From Streptomyces sp. NBC_00690 (GTDB lineage Bacteria > Actinomycetota > Actinomycetes > Streptomycetales > Streptomycetaceae): a stretch of 64,000 nt of DNA. Where the stretch lies: contig NZ_CP109009.1 in NCBI RefSeq assembly GCF_036226685.1, positions 6,661,501-6,725,500 of the forward strand. The letters are read 5' to 3'. The translations under genes and the position numbers were made by a program. The notes below the pieces were generated by a model. It worked only from the letters and a program-made list of their open reading frames with translations. It ran no database searches and was not told where the DNA came from. Positions 17,759 through 26,303 of this stretch are shown one piece after another. Numbering within the stretch: the first letter of the stretch is position 1; the number at the start of each line of letters is the position of its first letter.

Positions 17759-18247
17759 ATGTCAGCCACCGATGAATATCTGGTGAACAACGAGACATAC
17801 GCGCAATCCTTTGGTGGGCCGCTCGCGCTACCGCCTGCCCGTCGGCTCGCCGTGGTCGCGTGTATGGACGCCCGACTGAACATCTATGCGCTGCTGGGGC
17901 TTCGGGACGGCGATGCCCATGTGATCCGGAACGCCGGAGGCGTCGTCACGCAGGACACCATCCGCTCACTGGTCATCAGCCAACGGCTGCTGGGCACCCG
18001 GAGGATCATGCTGATCCACCACACCGACTGCGGAATGCTCACCTTCACCGACGATGATTTCAAGCGCGAGATCGAGAAAGAGGAAGGAATCCGCCCGCAC
18101 TGGGCTCCGGAGGCATTCACCGATCTGGAGGACGACGTTCGGCAATCGGTTCGACGGATTCAGGTGGACCCCTTCGTTACCCACACCGACGCGATTCGTG
18201 GATTCGTCTTCAATGTGAAGAGCGGTCTCCTCAAGGAAGTGAAGTAG
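17759..18247 (+). CDS. Beta-class carbonic anhydrase
   Basis: This 162-residue zinc enzyme hydrates CO2 to bicarbonate in the cytosol. The active-site set is complete: CMDAR gives zinc ligand Cys35 with the Asp37/Arg39 dyad, and HHTDCG gives His88 and Cys91. It is the short actinobacterial form without extensions. The start ATG 17759 follows GGTGAGG. It is monocistronic: a strong hairpin follows at 18304, shared with the convergent PaaX gene. Confidence 0.93.
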   Translation: MSATDEYLVNNETYAQSFGGPLALPPARRLAVVACMDARLNIYALLGLRDGDAHVIRNAGGVVTQDTIRSLVISQRLLGTRRIMLIHHTDCGMLTFTDDDFKREIEKEEGIRPHWAPEAFTDLEDDVRQSVRRIQVDPFVTHTDAIRGFVFNVKSGLLKEVK

Positions 18248-18303
18248 CAGGACTCCACACCGTCGGGGCGCACTGACCATCGCCTTCGACAGGGGGAGGA
18301 GCA

Positions 18304-18342
18304 ACTGCGCCCGCCGGCCCGTATCCCGCCGGCGGGCGCAGT
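18304..18342. terminator. Bidirectional terminator between carbonic anhydrase and paaX
   Basis: ACTGCGCCCGCCGG (18304-18317) and CCGGCGGGCGCAGT (18329-18342) form a perfect 14-base stem with an 11-base loop. It is placed between two convergent genes. Confidence 0.88.
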
Positions 18343-18400
18343 CGTACGTTGTTCGGTGGGCCGTCTCCCCTGCGTGGCCGTCTCACGTGTGGTGGTCGTC

Positions 18401-19207
18401 TCACGTCGTGATGAAGAGTGCTCCCGCGTCCCGTAGCAACTCGTGCAGGGCCGCGAACACCTCGGCGGATCGTGCTCCCGGCCATCCGACGGGGAGCAGT
18501 TCCATCGGCAGGTCCGGATCCGCGTACGGCAGTCGGCGCCAGGAATCCAAGGCCAGCAGATAGTCCCGGTACGCCTCCCGCGGCGTCGGCACCTGTCCTG
18601 CCGACCACTTTCGCAACACCGGTTCCTGTTCGTCCAGGAACGCCTGGTGCTGTTTGGTGATCGCAGCCAGATCCCACCAGTTCGCGACCGCCTCCGCCGT
18701 CGCGGCGAACCCCAGATGCTCGCCTCGGAAGAGTTCGACGTACGGGTCGAGTTGACGCCGGCGCAATGTGTGCCGGGTCTCCTCGTACAGCCGAGCCGGG
18801 GCGATCCAGACGTCCGAAGCCGCTGATCCGAAGCCGAGCTGTTCCAGTTGGGAGCGGAGCTGATGGCGGTGGTGGCGTTCCGGCTCGGGCGCGGAGAAGA
18901 CCGCGAGCACCCAGCCGTCCGCCAGTCGCGGAGTGTGCCGGTCGTAGATGCGGCGGTCGCTGTCGGCGAGGAGTTGATGTGCCTGGACCGAGAGCGCGTG
19001 CGCCGTGGCTCCCTCCGTGTCCTCTTCCAGGACGAGGAGTCCGCGTTGCTGGAGCCGGGAGACGGAGGAGCGCACCGAAGAACCGTCCACCTGGAGGGCG
19101 GCGAGGAGCCGGAGCAGTCGGGTGAGGGGGAAGGGGCTCGGTACCTCGCGTCCGTAGGCTGCATAGAAGGTGACGAGCAGTGAATGGGAGGTGTGCTGGT
19201 CGACCAC
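18401..19207 (-). CDS. PaaX-family transcriptional repressor
   Basis: This 268-residue regulator has an N-terminal GntR-like winged helix (SLLVTFYAAYGRE, then VRSSVSRLQQRGLL) and the PaaX C-terminal regions (GWVLAVFSAPEPER, WIAPARLYEET, YRDYLLALDSWRRLPYADP). PaaX proteins sense phenylacetyl-CoA or related CoA thioesters. No paa operon is nearby, so the ligand is open. It is divergent from an MFS exporter and one gene away from an enoyl-CoA hydratase, which are its most likely targets. GTG 19207 is the first start in frame. Confidence 0.9.
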   Translation of the reverse strand: MVDQHTSHSLLVTFYAAYGREVPSPFPLTRLLRLLAALQVDGSSVRSSVSRLQQRGLLVLEEDTEGATAHALSVQAHQLLADSDRRIYDRHTPRLADGWVLAVFSAPEPERHHRHQLRSQLEQLGFGSAASDVWIAPARLYEETRHTLRRRQLDPYVELFRGEHLGFAATAEAVANWWDLAAITKQHQAFLDEQEPVLRKWSAGQVPTPREAYRDYLLALDSWRRLPYADPDLPMELLPVGWPGARSAEVFAALHELLRDAGALFITT

Positions 19208-19390
19208 CCGATCACTGTAGGGCCCGCGATCGCCTGCACCGGAGTTTGCCGACTCGGGCCGATCACCGCGCGTCGTATCGTCGAAACGTGGCCCACACGG
19301 CTGCCACCAGCGGATTCCTTCTGCCAGGGCAGCAGATCTTGATCGACTGGTGGGGGCCGGGGGCCGGGCTTACGGTCGATGGGTGGATTG

Positions 19391-19408
19391 GCGGACGGTC
19401 CCGTCCGC
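19391..19408. promoter_or_regulatory. Perfect palindrome upstream of the MFS gene
   Basis: GCGGACGG (19391-19398) and CCGTCCGC (19401-19408) flank TC. It ends 28 bases before the MFS start and lies in the PaaX-MFS divergent interval, so it is an operator candidate. A 5'-UTR hairpin is the alternative. Confidence 0.5.
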
Positions 19409-19436
19409 TCACCCTCCCGTGAGGGCACGATGCGCC

Positions 19437-20987
19437 ATGACGACCCCCCGACCGGTACCGACCACCTCTACGGCCACCACCCCGGCGAAGGGTGGCGGCC
19501 AGGGTATAGCCCTTCTCGTCATCGCCTCCTGTCAGCTGATGGTGGTCCTCGACATCACCATCGTGAACATCGCGCTCCCGCACATCCAGAGCGCGCTGGA
19601 CTTCTCGACGACCAGCCTCGCCTGGGTGGTCAACGCCTACACGCTCACCTTCGGCGGCTTGCTGCTGCTCGGTGGACGGGTGGGCGACATCCTGGGCCGA
19701 AGGCGCGTCTTCATGTTCGGCGTCGCGCTCTTCGCGTTGGCATCCCTGCTCGGTGGCCTCTCCCAGAACTCCTGGCAACTCCTTGCCGCCCGAGCCCTTC
19801 AGGGAGTCGGCGGCGCGATCGCCTCTCCCACCGCGCTCGCGCTCATCACCACGACCTTCCGCGAGGGGCCGGAACGGAACCGGGCCTTCGGCGTCTTCGC
19901 CGCGGTCTCCGCGGGCGGTGGCGCGATCGGGCTGTTGGCCGGCGGCATGCTCGTCGAGTGGCTCGACTGGCGATGGGTGTTCTTCGTCAATGTGCCGATC
20001 GCCCTGCTCATCCTGGTGGTGACGCCCCGCTACATCCCGGAGTCCGAGCGCCACTCGGGACACTTCGACGTAGCGGGCGCGCTGACGTCCACCCTGGGCA
20101 TGGTCGCCCTGGTCTACGGGTTCATCCGCGCGGCTCAGGAAGGTTGGCGCGACAAGCTCACCATCGGCTCTTTCGTGGCGGCGGTCGTTCTTCTCGGCGT
20201 CTTCATCCTGGTGGAGCGACGCTCGCGGCAACCGATCACACCCCTCCACATGTTCGCGGACCGCAACCGCGCCGGCACCTACGGCATCATGCTCAGCCTG
20301 GCCGCGGCGATCTTCGGCATGTTCTTCTTCCTCACCCTCTTCGTCCAGGACGTCCTGGGGTTCAGCCCCTTGATGGCGGGTCTCTCCTTTCTGCCCGTGA
20401 GCGCGGTGATCGCGATCGGGGCCGGGGTGACGTCCCAACTGCTGCCGAAGTACGGTCCCAAACCCTTCATGGTGACCGGCGCGATCCTGGCGGCGTTGGG
20501 TCTTGGCTGGTTGACCCAGACCGACGTGAACTCCACGTATCTCGGCAGTGTGCTGGGGCCGATGCTCATCTTCAGCTTGGGCATGGGCATGCAGTTCGTG
20601 TCCCTGACACTCATGGCCGTCTCCGGGGTCTCCCGGGAGGAATCGGGCGCCGCGTCCGGTCTGCTGAACGCGATGCAGCAGGTCGGTGGCTCGCTGGGAC
20701 TGTCGATCCTGGTGACGGTGTTCGGCACCGCGAGCCGCAACAAGGCCGATGAGGTCATCCCGCAGTTCCTGAAACAGGCGACCCCCGCCGAACGCCTGAC
20801 CTTCCAACGGACCGGCGAACTCCCGACATCCTGGGCGAACCAGGTGCTCGCCTCCGGGATCTCCTCGGCCTTCGTGATGGCTGCGATCTTCACCGCGGTG
20901 GCCGCCGTGATCGCCCTGCTGGTGATCCAGGTCCGGGCATCCGACCTGGAGCGACTGAAGGGCGGCGTGACCCCCGGCGGAGGCTGA
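19437..20987 (+). CDS. MFS drug exporter, DHA2 (14-helix) type
   Basis: This 516-residue integral membrane protein belongs to the EmrB/QacA group. Motif A is GGRVGDILGRRRVFM and motif C-like segments are VVLDITIVNIALP (helix 1) and ARALQGVGGAIASPTALALI. Fourteen hydrophobic segments can be counted, the last being AIFTAVAAVIALLVIQV. The family expels drugs or metabolites using the proton gradient. The start ATG 19437 follows GTGAGGG; the frame is open upstream to 19350 but that part is not membrane-like. It is divergent from PaaX, which is the likely regulator. Confidence 0.92.
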   Translation: MTTPRPVPTTSTATTPAKGGGQGIALLVIASCQLMVVLDITIVNIALPHIQSALDFSTTSLAWVVNAYTLTFGGLLLLGGRVGDILGRRRVFMFGVALFALASLLGGLSQNSWQLLAARALQGVGGAIASPTALALITTTFREGPERNRAFGVFAAVSAGGGAIGLLAGGMLVEWLDWRWVFFVNVPIALLILVVTPRYIPESERHSGHFDVAGALTSTLGMVALVYGFIRAAQEGWRDKLTIGSFVAAVVLLGVFILVERRSRQPITPLHMFADRNRAGTYGIMLSLAAAIFGMFFFLTLFVQDVLGFSPLMAGLSFLPVSAVIAIGAGVTSQLLPKYGPKPFMVTGAILAALGLGWLTQTDVNSTYLGSVLGPMLIFSLGMGMQFVSLTLMAVSGVSREESGAASGLLNAMQQVGGSLGLSILVTVFGTASRNKADEVIPQFLKQATPAERLTFQRTGELPTSWANQVLASGISSAFVMAAIFTAVAAVIALLVIQVRASDLERLKGGVTPGGG

Positions 20988-21070
20988 ACGCCGATGGGCC
21001 CGGCAGCCCTCCACATCATCCGCCCTCCACGGGGCCGGCTGGGTCCGGCCACCGAAACACGCGCCGGAGC

Positions 21071-21095
21071 CCCGGGACCCGAAGGCAGTCCCGGG
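21071..21095. terminator. Hairpin between the MFS and enoyl-CoA hydratase genes
   Basis: CCCGGGAC (21071-21078) pairs with GTCCCGGG (21088-21095) over a 9-base loop. It is placed between convergent stops at 20987 and 21142. Confidence 0.65.
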
Positions 21096-21141
21096 CGGCT
21101 GGTGACCTGCGGTGGGCCGGGCGCCGGGGGCGCCTGGCCTG

Positions 21142-21909
21142 TCAGCCGTCTCGCCGGAATTTCGGGGCTCGCTTCTCCAAGAAGGCGAGCATGCCCTCCT
21201 TCTGATCGGCTCCGGCGAACAGTGAGTGGAAGGACCGCCGTTCGTAGCGGACCCCGTCGGTGAGGCCCGTCTCCAGTGCGCGGTCCACAGTGTCTCGGGC
21301 GGCCCGGGCCGCGAGGGTGCTGTAGGAGGAGATGGTGCGCGCCATCGTGTATGCCTCGGCCGCCAGTCGATCCGCGGGGACGACCCGGGCGACCAGGCCG
21401 GAGCGCTCGGCCTCGGCGGCGTCCATGGTGCGGCCGGTGAGGATCAGATCCATCGCCTTCGCCTTGCCCACCAGCCGGGTGAGCCGCTGAGTTCCGCCCA
21501 TCCCGGGGATGACGCCCAGCGTGATCTCCGGCTGACCGAAGACGGCTGTGTCGGCGGCGATGATGGTGTCGCACATCATGGCCAGTTCGCAGCCGCCGCC
21601 GAGGGCGTATCCGGCCACCGCCGCGATCTTGGGGGTGCGCAGTGCGGTGAACTGCTCCCAGCGACCGAAGTAGTCCTCGGCGATCATCTCGGGCGCTGAC
21701 TTGTGTGCCATTTCCTTGATGTCCGCACCTGCCGCGAAGACCTCGTCGGAGCCGGTGATGACGAAGCAGCCAATGCCGGGGTCGTCGTCGAGCGGCTGGA
21801 GCACCGCGAGGAGTTCGTCCAGCAGCGGTGTGCTCAGCGCGTTGCGCACCCGGGGCCGGTCGAGTCGCACGGTGACCACACGGTCGTCCCGTTCGGCGGT
21901 CAGATACAT
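21142..21909 (-). CDS. Enoyl-CoA hydratase/isomerase
   Basis: This 255-residue crotonase-fold enzyme carries the oxyanion-hole segments [10 protein letters not shown] and [14 protein letters not shown]. Both hydratase glutamates are present: Glu108 in GGCELA and Glu128 in [16 protein letters not shown]. It should therefore hydrate trans-2-enoyl-CoA in fatty- or aromatic-acid breakdown. ATG 21909 has CAGGAG before it. It is the last of three minus-strand genes (adenylation enzyme, membrane flavoprotein, hydratase) with an 81-base gap from the flavoprotein, so it may be co-transcribed. Confidence 0.92.
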   Translation of the reverse strand: MYLTAERDDRVVTVRLDRPRVRNALSTPLLDELLAVLQPLDDDPGIGCFVITGSDEVFAAGADIKEMAHKSAPEMIAEDYFGRWEQFTALRTPKIAAVAGYALGGGCELAMMCDTIIAADTAVFGQPEITLGVIPGMGGTQRLTRLVGKAKAMDLILTGRTMDAAEAERSGLVARVVPADRLAAEAYTMARTISSYSTLAARAARDTVDRALETGLTDGVRYERRSFHSLFAGADQKEGMLAFLEKRAPKFRRDG

Positions 21910-21990
21910 GGCGGGTTCTCCTGAAGGAAGTCGGATGGGGGAGGGGTGGTGGAGTTGGGCGGGGCGGCCAGGCCGGGTTTCCCACCCGTC

Positions 21991-23295
21991 TCAGGAGTCC
22001 CAGATCGCTCCATACGCGGGAATGCCCCTGCTCTCCAGGCCCTGGACCACCTGCCAGGTGAGCTTCTTGTTGGAGATGCAGATCACCGCCTCGGCGCCGA
22101 AGTCCCGGTGGGCGGCCTGGGCGAGGGCGAGCATGTCGGGCTTTCCGTGCTCGGCGGTGTCCCAGATCCTTGCTTCAGGTTGGACCGTGAGGATCTCGTC
22201 CACGAGGGCGTCGCCGTAGGTCGTCCGGGGACTGCGGGTGGCCCAGACCAGAAGGGCGGGCACCTCCCCCGCGAGGAGATGGGGGAGGCACGGACCTATC
22301 CCGCTGCCAGTGGCGACGTACACCACCCGGGTGAACAGGGTCTCTATGTTGGCAACCCCCGCCGTGGTGATTCCCTTGGTCCAGACCTCGGTGGGGAGGT
22401 CGTCGATGAACTGGCCCGTCCAGTCACCGGCCCGGGAGATGGTCAGGCGGTAGCCGCTGCGGCCGGGCTCGGGCACATTGGCGAAGGAGTGCCACTGCCC
22501 CAGCGGGCTGCGGCTGATCGCGGTCGAGGATCCGGCGAAGGGGGTGACCCCGTAGTCGAAGCGCGCGAGCGCCACATGGGTGGAGGGCCGCTCCGCGGCG
22601 ACCGCCACCCGGCGCAGCCGGAGCCAGGGCAGTGCCACGCTGAGGGTGATCAGGGCCAGCAGCCAGACGGCGGATGAGGTGAGAGGTGACTGCTGCTGCT
22701 CGTGCGCGACGAGCAGGGTCTGTGCCCAGAGCAGGAGGAGCGCCGCCCAGCCGCCGTACCGGTGGATCCGTTCGAAGTGGTCGTGGAATTGCGTACGGAA
22801 GGGCGGTAGCGCGGTCGAGATGATCGCGATCAGCAGGATGCCCAGGGCGTACGAGACCGCGAGGACCGGTGTGGGCGCGCCCTGGAGGGTCATGGTCCCG
22901 ACTAGGGCCAGGAACCAGAGGGTTCCGGCGGTGGCCCCGCCGACGTGCAGCCCTCCGAAGTGGTACACCTTCGCCAAGGTTCGGCGGACGGTCAAAGGCC
23001 AGGAGGTCGGGGCCGCTGTCGCCAGCCGGAACAGCAAGTTGATCACGTACTGCTGGCGGATGACGACGGCGAGGGCGACATTGATCAGCGCGGCGTTGGA
23101 GAGCTCCTGTTCGGACAGGGTGCTGCCGCCGCTCGCCCCCTGAGCGAGGAAGGCCAGGTTGGCGGCGATGACCAGGGCGGCCAGCCGGTGGTAGTGCATC
23201 AGCAAGGGCCCCTTCAGCGCGTGGCGCAGCCGGCCGGTGCGCGGCTGGGGCGCGAGAGCGGGGGCGTGGTTGTCGAGCCGCACGGGTGCGGTCAT
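21991..23295 (-). CDS. Integral membrane flavoprotein, TmpA-like
   Basis: This is a 434-residue protein of two halves. Residues 30-215 hold about six transmembrane helices (LAALVIAANLAFLAQG, INVALAVVIRQQYVINLLF, AGTLWFLALVGTM, ALGILLIAIISTAL, WAALLLLWAQTLL, WLLALITLSVAL) with histidines such as YHFGGLHVGG that could bind haem. Residues 230-434 resemble a ferredoxin-NADP reductase: FAxV near GQWHSFANVPE, VYVATGSGIGPCLPHL for nucleotide binding, and a C-terminal AYGAIWDS. It looks like fungal TmpA-type membrane oxidoreductases that accompany adenylation enzymes. Its ATG overlaps the adenylation gene stop (ATGA), tying the two together. The redox substrate is unknown. Confidence 0.7.
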   Translation of the reverse strand: MTAPVRLDNHAPALAPQPRTGRLRHALKGPLLMHYHRLAALVIAANLAFLAQGASGGSTLSEQELSNAALINVALAVVIRQQYVINLLFRLATAAPTSWPLTVRRTLAKVYHFGGLHVGGATAGTLWFLALVGTMTLQGAPTPVLAVSYALGILLIAIISTALPPFRTQFHDHFERIHRYGGWAALLLLWAQTLLVAHEQQQSPLTSSAVWLLALITLSVALPWLRLRRVAVAAERPSTHVALARFDYGVTPFAGSSTAISRSPLGQWHSFANVPEPGRSGYRLTISRAGDWTGQFIDDLPTEVWTKGITTAGVANIETLFTRVVYVATGSGIGPCLPHLLAGEVPALLVWATRSPRTTYGDALVDEILTVQPEARIWDTAEHGKPDMLALAQAAHRDFGAEAVICISNKKLTWQVVQGLESRGIPAYGAIWDS

Positions 23296-24902
23296 GAGGT
23301 CGCCTCCGCCCGCAGACGCCGGGCGAGGGTCAGCAACTGTGCCTTGTCGACTTTGCCCCGGCTGGTCCGGGGAAGGGTCTCGCATGCGTGCACCAGGTCG
23401 GGAACGCAGTAGTACGGCAGCGTCCCGGCGACGGCCTGCCGTGCCTCCTCGGCACCGATGCCCGCTGGGGTGACGAAGGAGACCAGGGTCCGGTCGTCGA
23501 GTTTCAGGGTCACCGCCTGGTGGCATCCGGCTACCGACTCCAGGACGGCGGACACCGAGTCCAGTTCGACTCTGAATCCGCGAACCTTGACCTGATCGTC
23601 GGTGCGGCCCAGATGTTCCAGTTCGCCCTCGGGTGTCCAGCGGCCGAGGTCGCGGGTGCGGAACATCAGATGCCCGGGTCCAAGGAAGGGGTCAGGGAGA
23701 AAGCGCGCGGCGTTGAGCCCCGGATTGTTCAGATAGCCGGCGCTGACCCCGGCCCCGCCCGCCCACATTTCGCCGATCGCGCCGATGGGCAGTGGCCGCT
23801 GGTGCTCGTCGAGGACGTAGACGGTGTTGTTGGGTGTGGGGCGTCCGATGGTGAGCCGTTCCGCGGAGCGCCTGTGGCGCTGGAGAGTGTTGACGATGGT
23901 GGTCTCGGTGGGGCCACAGCCGTTGTGGAACGCGCTGACGTCCGACCATCGATCGGCGAGCGGGCGCGGGCAGGGCTCTCCGGCCACCGCGACGGTCCGG
24001 ACCCGCTCGCACTGCTTCGGGTCGAGGCCGGCGAGGATCGTTGGTGTGGCGATGAGGACGTCCGCGGTACGCGCGGTCTCGGCGAAGTCGCGCCCCCTGA
24101 GCAGCAGGGTGGCACCGTGGCTGAGCGCGCCGAGGATCTCCCAGGCCGCCATGTCGAAGGCGATGTTGAGGAGTTGGGCCACCCGCTGCCCCGGCCCGAT
24201 GCCGAGGTCGCCGGGGGCACTGTGCAGCAGATTGCAGACATTGCGGTGGGTGACGGCGACTCCGTTGGGCGGACCCGTGGTCCCGGAGGTGAAGAGCACG
24301 TAGCAGGCGTCGTCCGCGTTCGGCGTCCGGGCCGGCCGGAAGGGCGGATGGCCGGGCTCGTCCGGCTCCGCCATCAGCGCGTCGAGGGCGATCAGTTGCT
24401 GACCGGCGCGGGCCGGGATCCGGTCGACGTACTCGGTGAGCGTCAGGACGACCCGGGGCCGGGTGGTCCGCAGTACATGGCGCAGCTGCGCGGCGGGGGT
24501 GATTCGCATGTCCTGGGGCACATAGGCGGCTCCCGCCTTCAGCGCGCCCAGGAGAGCGACCAGCATCGGTAAGGAGCGGTGGACGAACACGGGGACCAGG
24601 TCCCCCGACCCCACTCCGAGGTCCGCGAGCTGTTGGGCGAGCCGGTCCGCGCGGCGGTCGAGTTCGCCATAGCTGATCGTGCTGCCGAGGTGTTCGGCGG
24701 CGGTCGCCAGGGGCCGGGTGGCCGCCTGTTCCTCGAACGCCCGGTGGACGAGGGCATGGGGAATCGTCAGGCGGGGCCCCGCCCCGTACTGCTGGAACAG
24801 TGACCGGTCAGCCGGGGACAGTCCGTCGAGCAGCTCGCTCGCCCAGGCCCCCGCGGGCAGCTGGATTCTCCGCGCACTTGGTACGGCCAGGTCTTCGCGC
24901 AT
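23292..24902 (-). CDS. Stand-alone adenylation (AMP-forming) enzyme, NRPS-like
   Basis: This 536-residue acyl-adenylating enzyme shows non-ribosomal peptide synthetase A-domain motifs: A3 FTSGTTGPPNGVAVTHRN, A4 NIAFDMAAWE (with the Asp expected to bind an alpha-amino group), A5 NGCGPTETT, A7 RTRDLGRW, A8 GRTDDQVKVRGFRVE and A10 SRGKVDKAQ with its lysine. No carrier or condensation domain follows; it ends about 15 residues after A10. It should therefore activate an amino acid, for release or transfer to a separate partner. A strong AGGAGGTG lies before ATG 24902. It is coupled to the membrane flavoprotein and sits below a two-component system with direct-repeat sites in its promoter. Confidence 0.9.
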   Translation of the reverse strand: MREDLAVPSARRIQLPAGAWASELLDGLSPADRSLFQQYGAGPRLTIPHALVHRAFEEQAATRPLATAAEHLGSTISYGELDRRADRLAQQLADLGVGSGDLVPVFVHRSLPMLVALLGALKAGAAYVPQDMRITPAAQLRHVLRTTRPRVVLTLTEYVDRIPARAGQQLIALDALMAEPDEPGHPPFRPARTPNADDACYVLFTSGTTGPPNGVAVTHRNVCNLLHSAPGDLGIGPGQRVAQLLNIAFDMAAWEILGALSHGATLLLRGRDFAETARTADVLIATPTILAGLDPKQCERVRTVAVAGEPCPRPLADRWSDVSAFHNGCGPTETTIVNTLQRHRRSAERLTIGRPTPNNTVYVLDEHQRPLPIGAIGEMWAGGAGVSAGYLNNPGLNAARFLPDPFLGPGHLMFRTRDLGRWTPEGELEHLGRTDDQVKVRGFRVELDSVSAVLESVAGCHQAVTLKLDDRTLVSFVTPAGIGAEEARQAVAGTLPYYCVPDLVHACETLPRTSRGKVDKAQLLTLARRLRAEATS

Positions 24903-24989
24903 GGTCAGCGCACCTCCTGAGACACGACATCGGTCGGATGCGGCTCAGGAAACCGGCTGGGGGACAAGGGCGACCAGTGGTACAGACCA

Positions 24990-25011
24990 CTCGTAAGACT
25001 TTCGTAAGACA
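24990..25011 (-). promoter_or_regulatory. 11-bp direct repeats, likely response-regulator site
   Basis: CTCGTAAGACT (24990-25000) and TTCGTAAGACA (25001-25011) are two in-phase copies with exact 11-base periodicity, the arrangement bound by OmpR/PhoB dimers. The site is 88-109 bases upstream of the adenylation enzyme start. The OmpR-type regulator encoded at 26304-26993 is the obvious candidate; this is inferred. Confidence 0.6.
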
Positions 25012-25119
25012 CCAGTTCGCCAAGGGAGTCGTCGGAGGTGACGCGCGGGTGTGCGGGGTGTGTTGACGGGTCGGGGGTGGTGCGGCCCGGGTCGTGGTGG
25101 TCCGGCTGGCGCAGGCCGG

Positions 25120-26301
25120 TCAGCCCGGGCGGGGCTCCGGGGGCACCATGACTGCCGCGGTGGCTCGGGTGGGGGCGACCTGCCGTGCGGGGGCGGCGGA
25201 GAGCACGACCTCGAATCGGCAGCCGCCCGGGATGTTCCCTGCTTCCACCCGGCCCGCGTGCGCCTTGACGATTCCCCGCACGATGGCGAGCCCGAGTCCT
25301 CCGCCCGCTGGTGGCGTCCTCGCCTCGGTGCCGCGCCAACCGGCGTCGAACACCCGGGGGAGATCGGCCTCGGGGATGCCTCCGCAGCCGTCGCTCACGG
25401 AAAGGATGACGGTGTCGCTCCGGCGTTCCGCCACAACCGCGACCGTGCCGTCCGCGGGCGTGTGGCGGATGGCGTTGGCCAGCAGATTGACCAGCACCCG
25501 GGTCATCTCCCGGGCGTCGGCCTCGACAGGGACGGCGTTGACCTGGTTGGAGACCAGACGAACACGGTGCTCGCGTGCGAGGGGGACGACGCATTCGAGT
25601 GCCTCGCCGATGAGATCGTCCGCCGATATTCGGGCCAGCGTCAGGACGAGGGTTCCGGCATGGATGCGGGAGAGCTCGAAGAGATCGCCGACCATGGTGT
25701 TGAGCCGGTCGACTTCTTCGCGGATCCGGCGATGGTAGCGGGCCGGGTCGGCGACCACGCCGTCCTCCAGCGCCTCGGACATGGCGCGCAGCCCCGCCAG
25801 CGGGGTGCGCAGGTCGTGGGAGATCCAGGCGACGAGTTCGCGTCGGGACGCCTCCAGTGCGCGTTCGCGCTCCCGGCACTCGGCCAGCCGGAGACTGGTG
25901 GTGGCCAGTTCGCCGCTCAGCGCGGCGATTTCCGCAGGGGCGGCACCCTCGGGTGCGGTGAAGGCCCCGCCCTCGCCGAAGTTCCGGGCCGCGACGACCA
26001 GCGCACGGCAGCTGCCGACGACTCGGCGGCCGAGAATCAGTGCGGTGCCGAGGGAAGTCACGGACGCCATCGCGCCTACCAGGGTGACGACGGTCAGATC
26101 GTAGGCTGACAGGAACATCGCCCAGCACACCGTCAGGGTTCCGGAGAGCATGGCCGCCACGGTGACGGCGGCGACCACCATGAGGGACACGGCGATCGAG
26201 CAGCACTTGAGCATCCGCAGGACCAGTTCGCCCAGCAGTCCCGCCGTGGCGGCGCCCACCAGGGCGTATGCCGCGATGAGGAGCATGTCGGAGAGGGGCA
26301 T
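25120..26301 (-). CDS. Two-component sensor histidine kinase
   Basis: This is a 393-residue membrane kinase. There are about three hydrophobic segments in residues 5-92, with almost no extracytoplasmic loop, so it probably senses within the membrane. A HAMP-like linker (LGRRVVGSCRALVVAARNF) leads to the H box AWISHDLRTPLAG (His162), N box NLLANAIRHTP, DGCGGIP and GGGLGLAIVRGIV. ATG 26301 lies just after the response regulator stop; the frame extends upstream, but that part overlaps the regulator and is not kinase-like. It is co-transcribed with the regulator. Confidence 0.92.
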   Translation of the reverse strand: MPLSDMLLIAAYALVGAATAGLLGELVLRMLKCCSIAVSLMVVAAVTVAAMLSGTLTVCWAMFLSAYDLTVVTLVGAMASVTSLGTALILGRRVVGSCRALVVAARNFGEGGAFTAPEGAAPAEIAALSGELATTSLRLAECRERERALEASRRELVAWISHDLRTPLAGLRAMSEALEDGVVADPARYHRRIREEVDRLNTMVGDLFELSRIHAGTLVLTLARISADDLIGEALECVVPLAREHRVRLVSNQVNAVPVEADAREMTRVLVNLLANAIRHTPADGTVAVVAERRSDTVILSVSDGCGGIPEADLPRVFDAGWRGTEARTPPAGGGLGLAIVRGIVKAHAGRVEAGNIPGGCRFEVVLSAAPARQVAPTRATAAVMVPPEPRPG

Positions 26302-26303
26302 CA

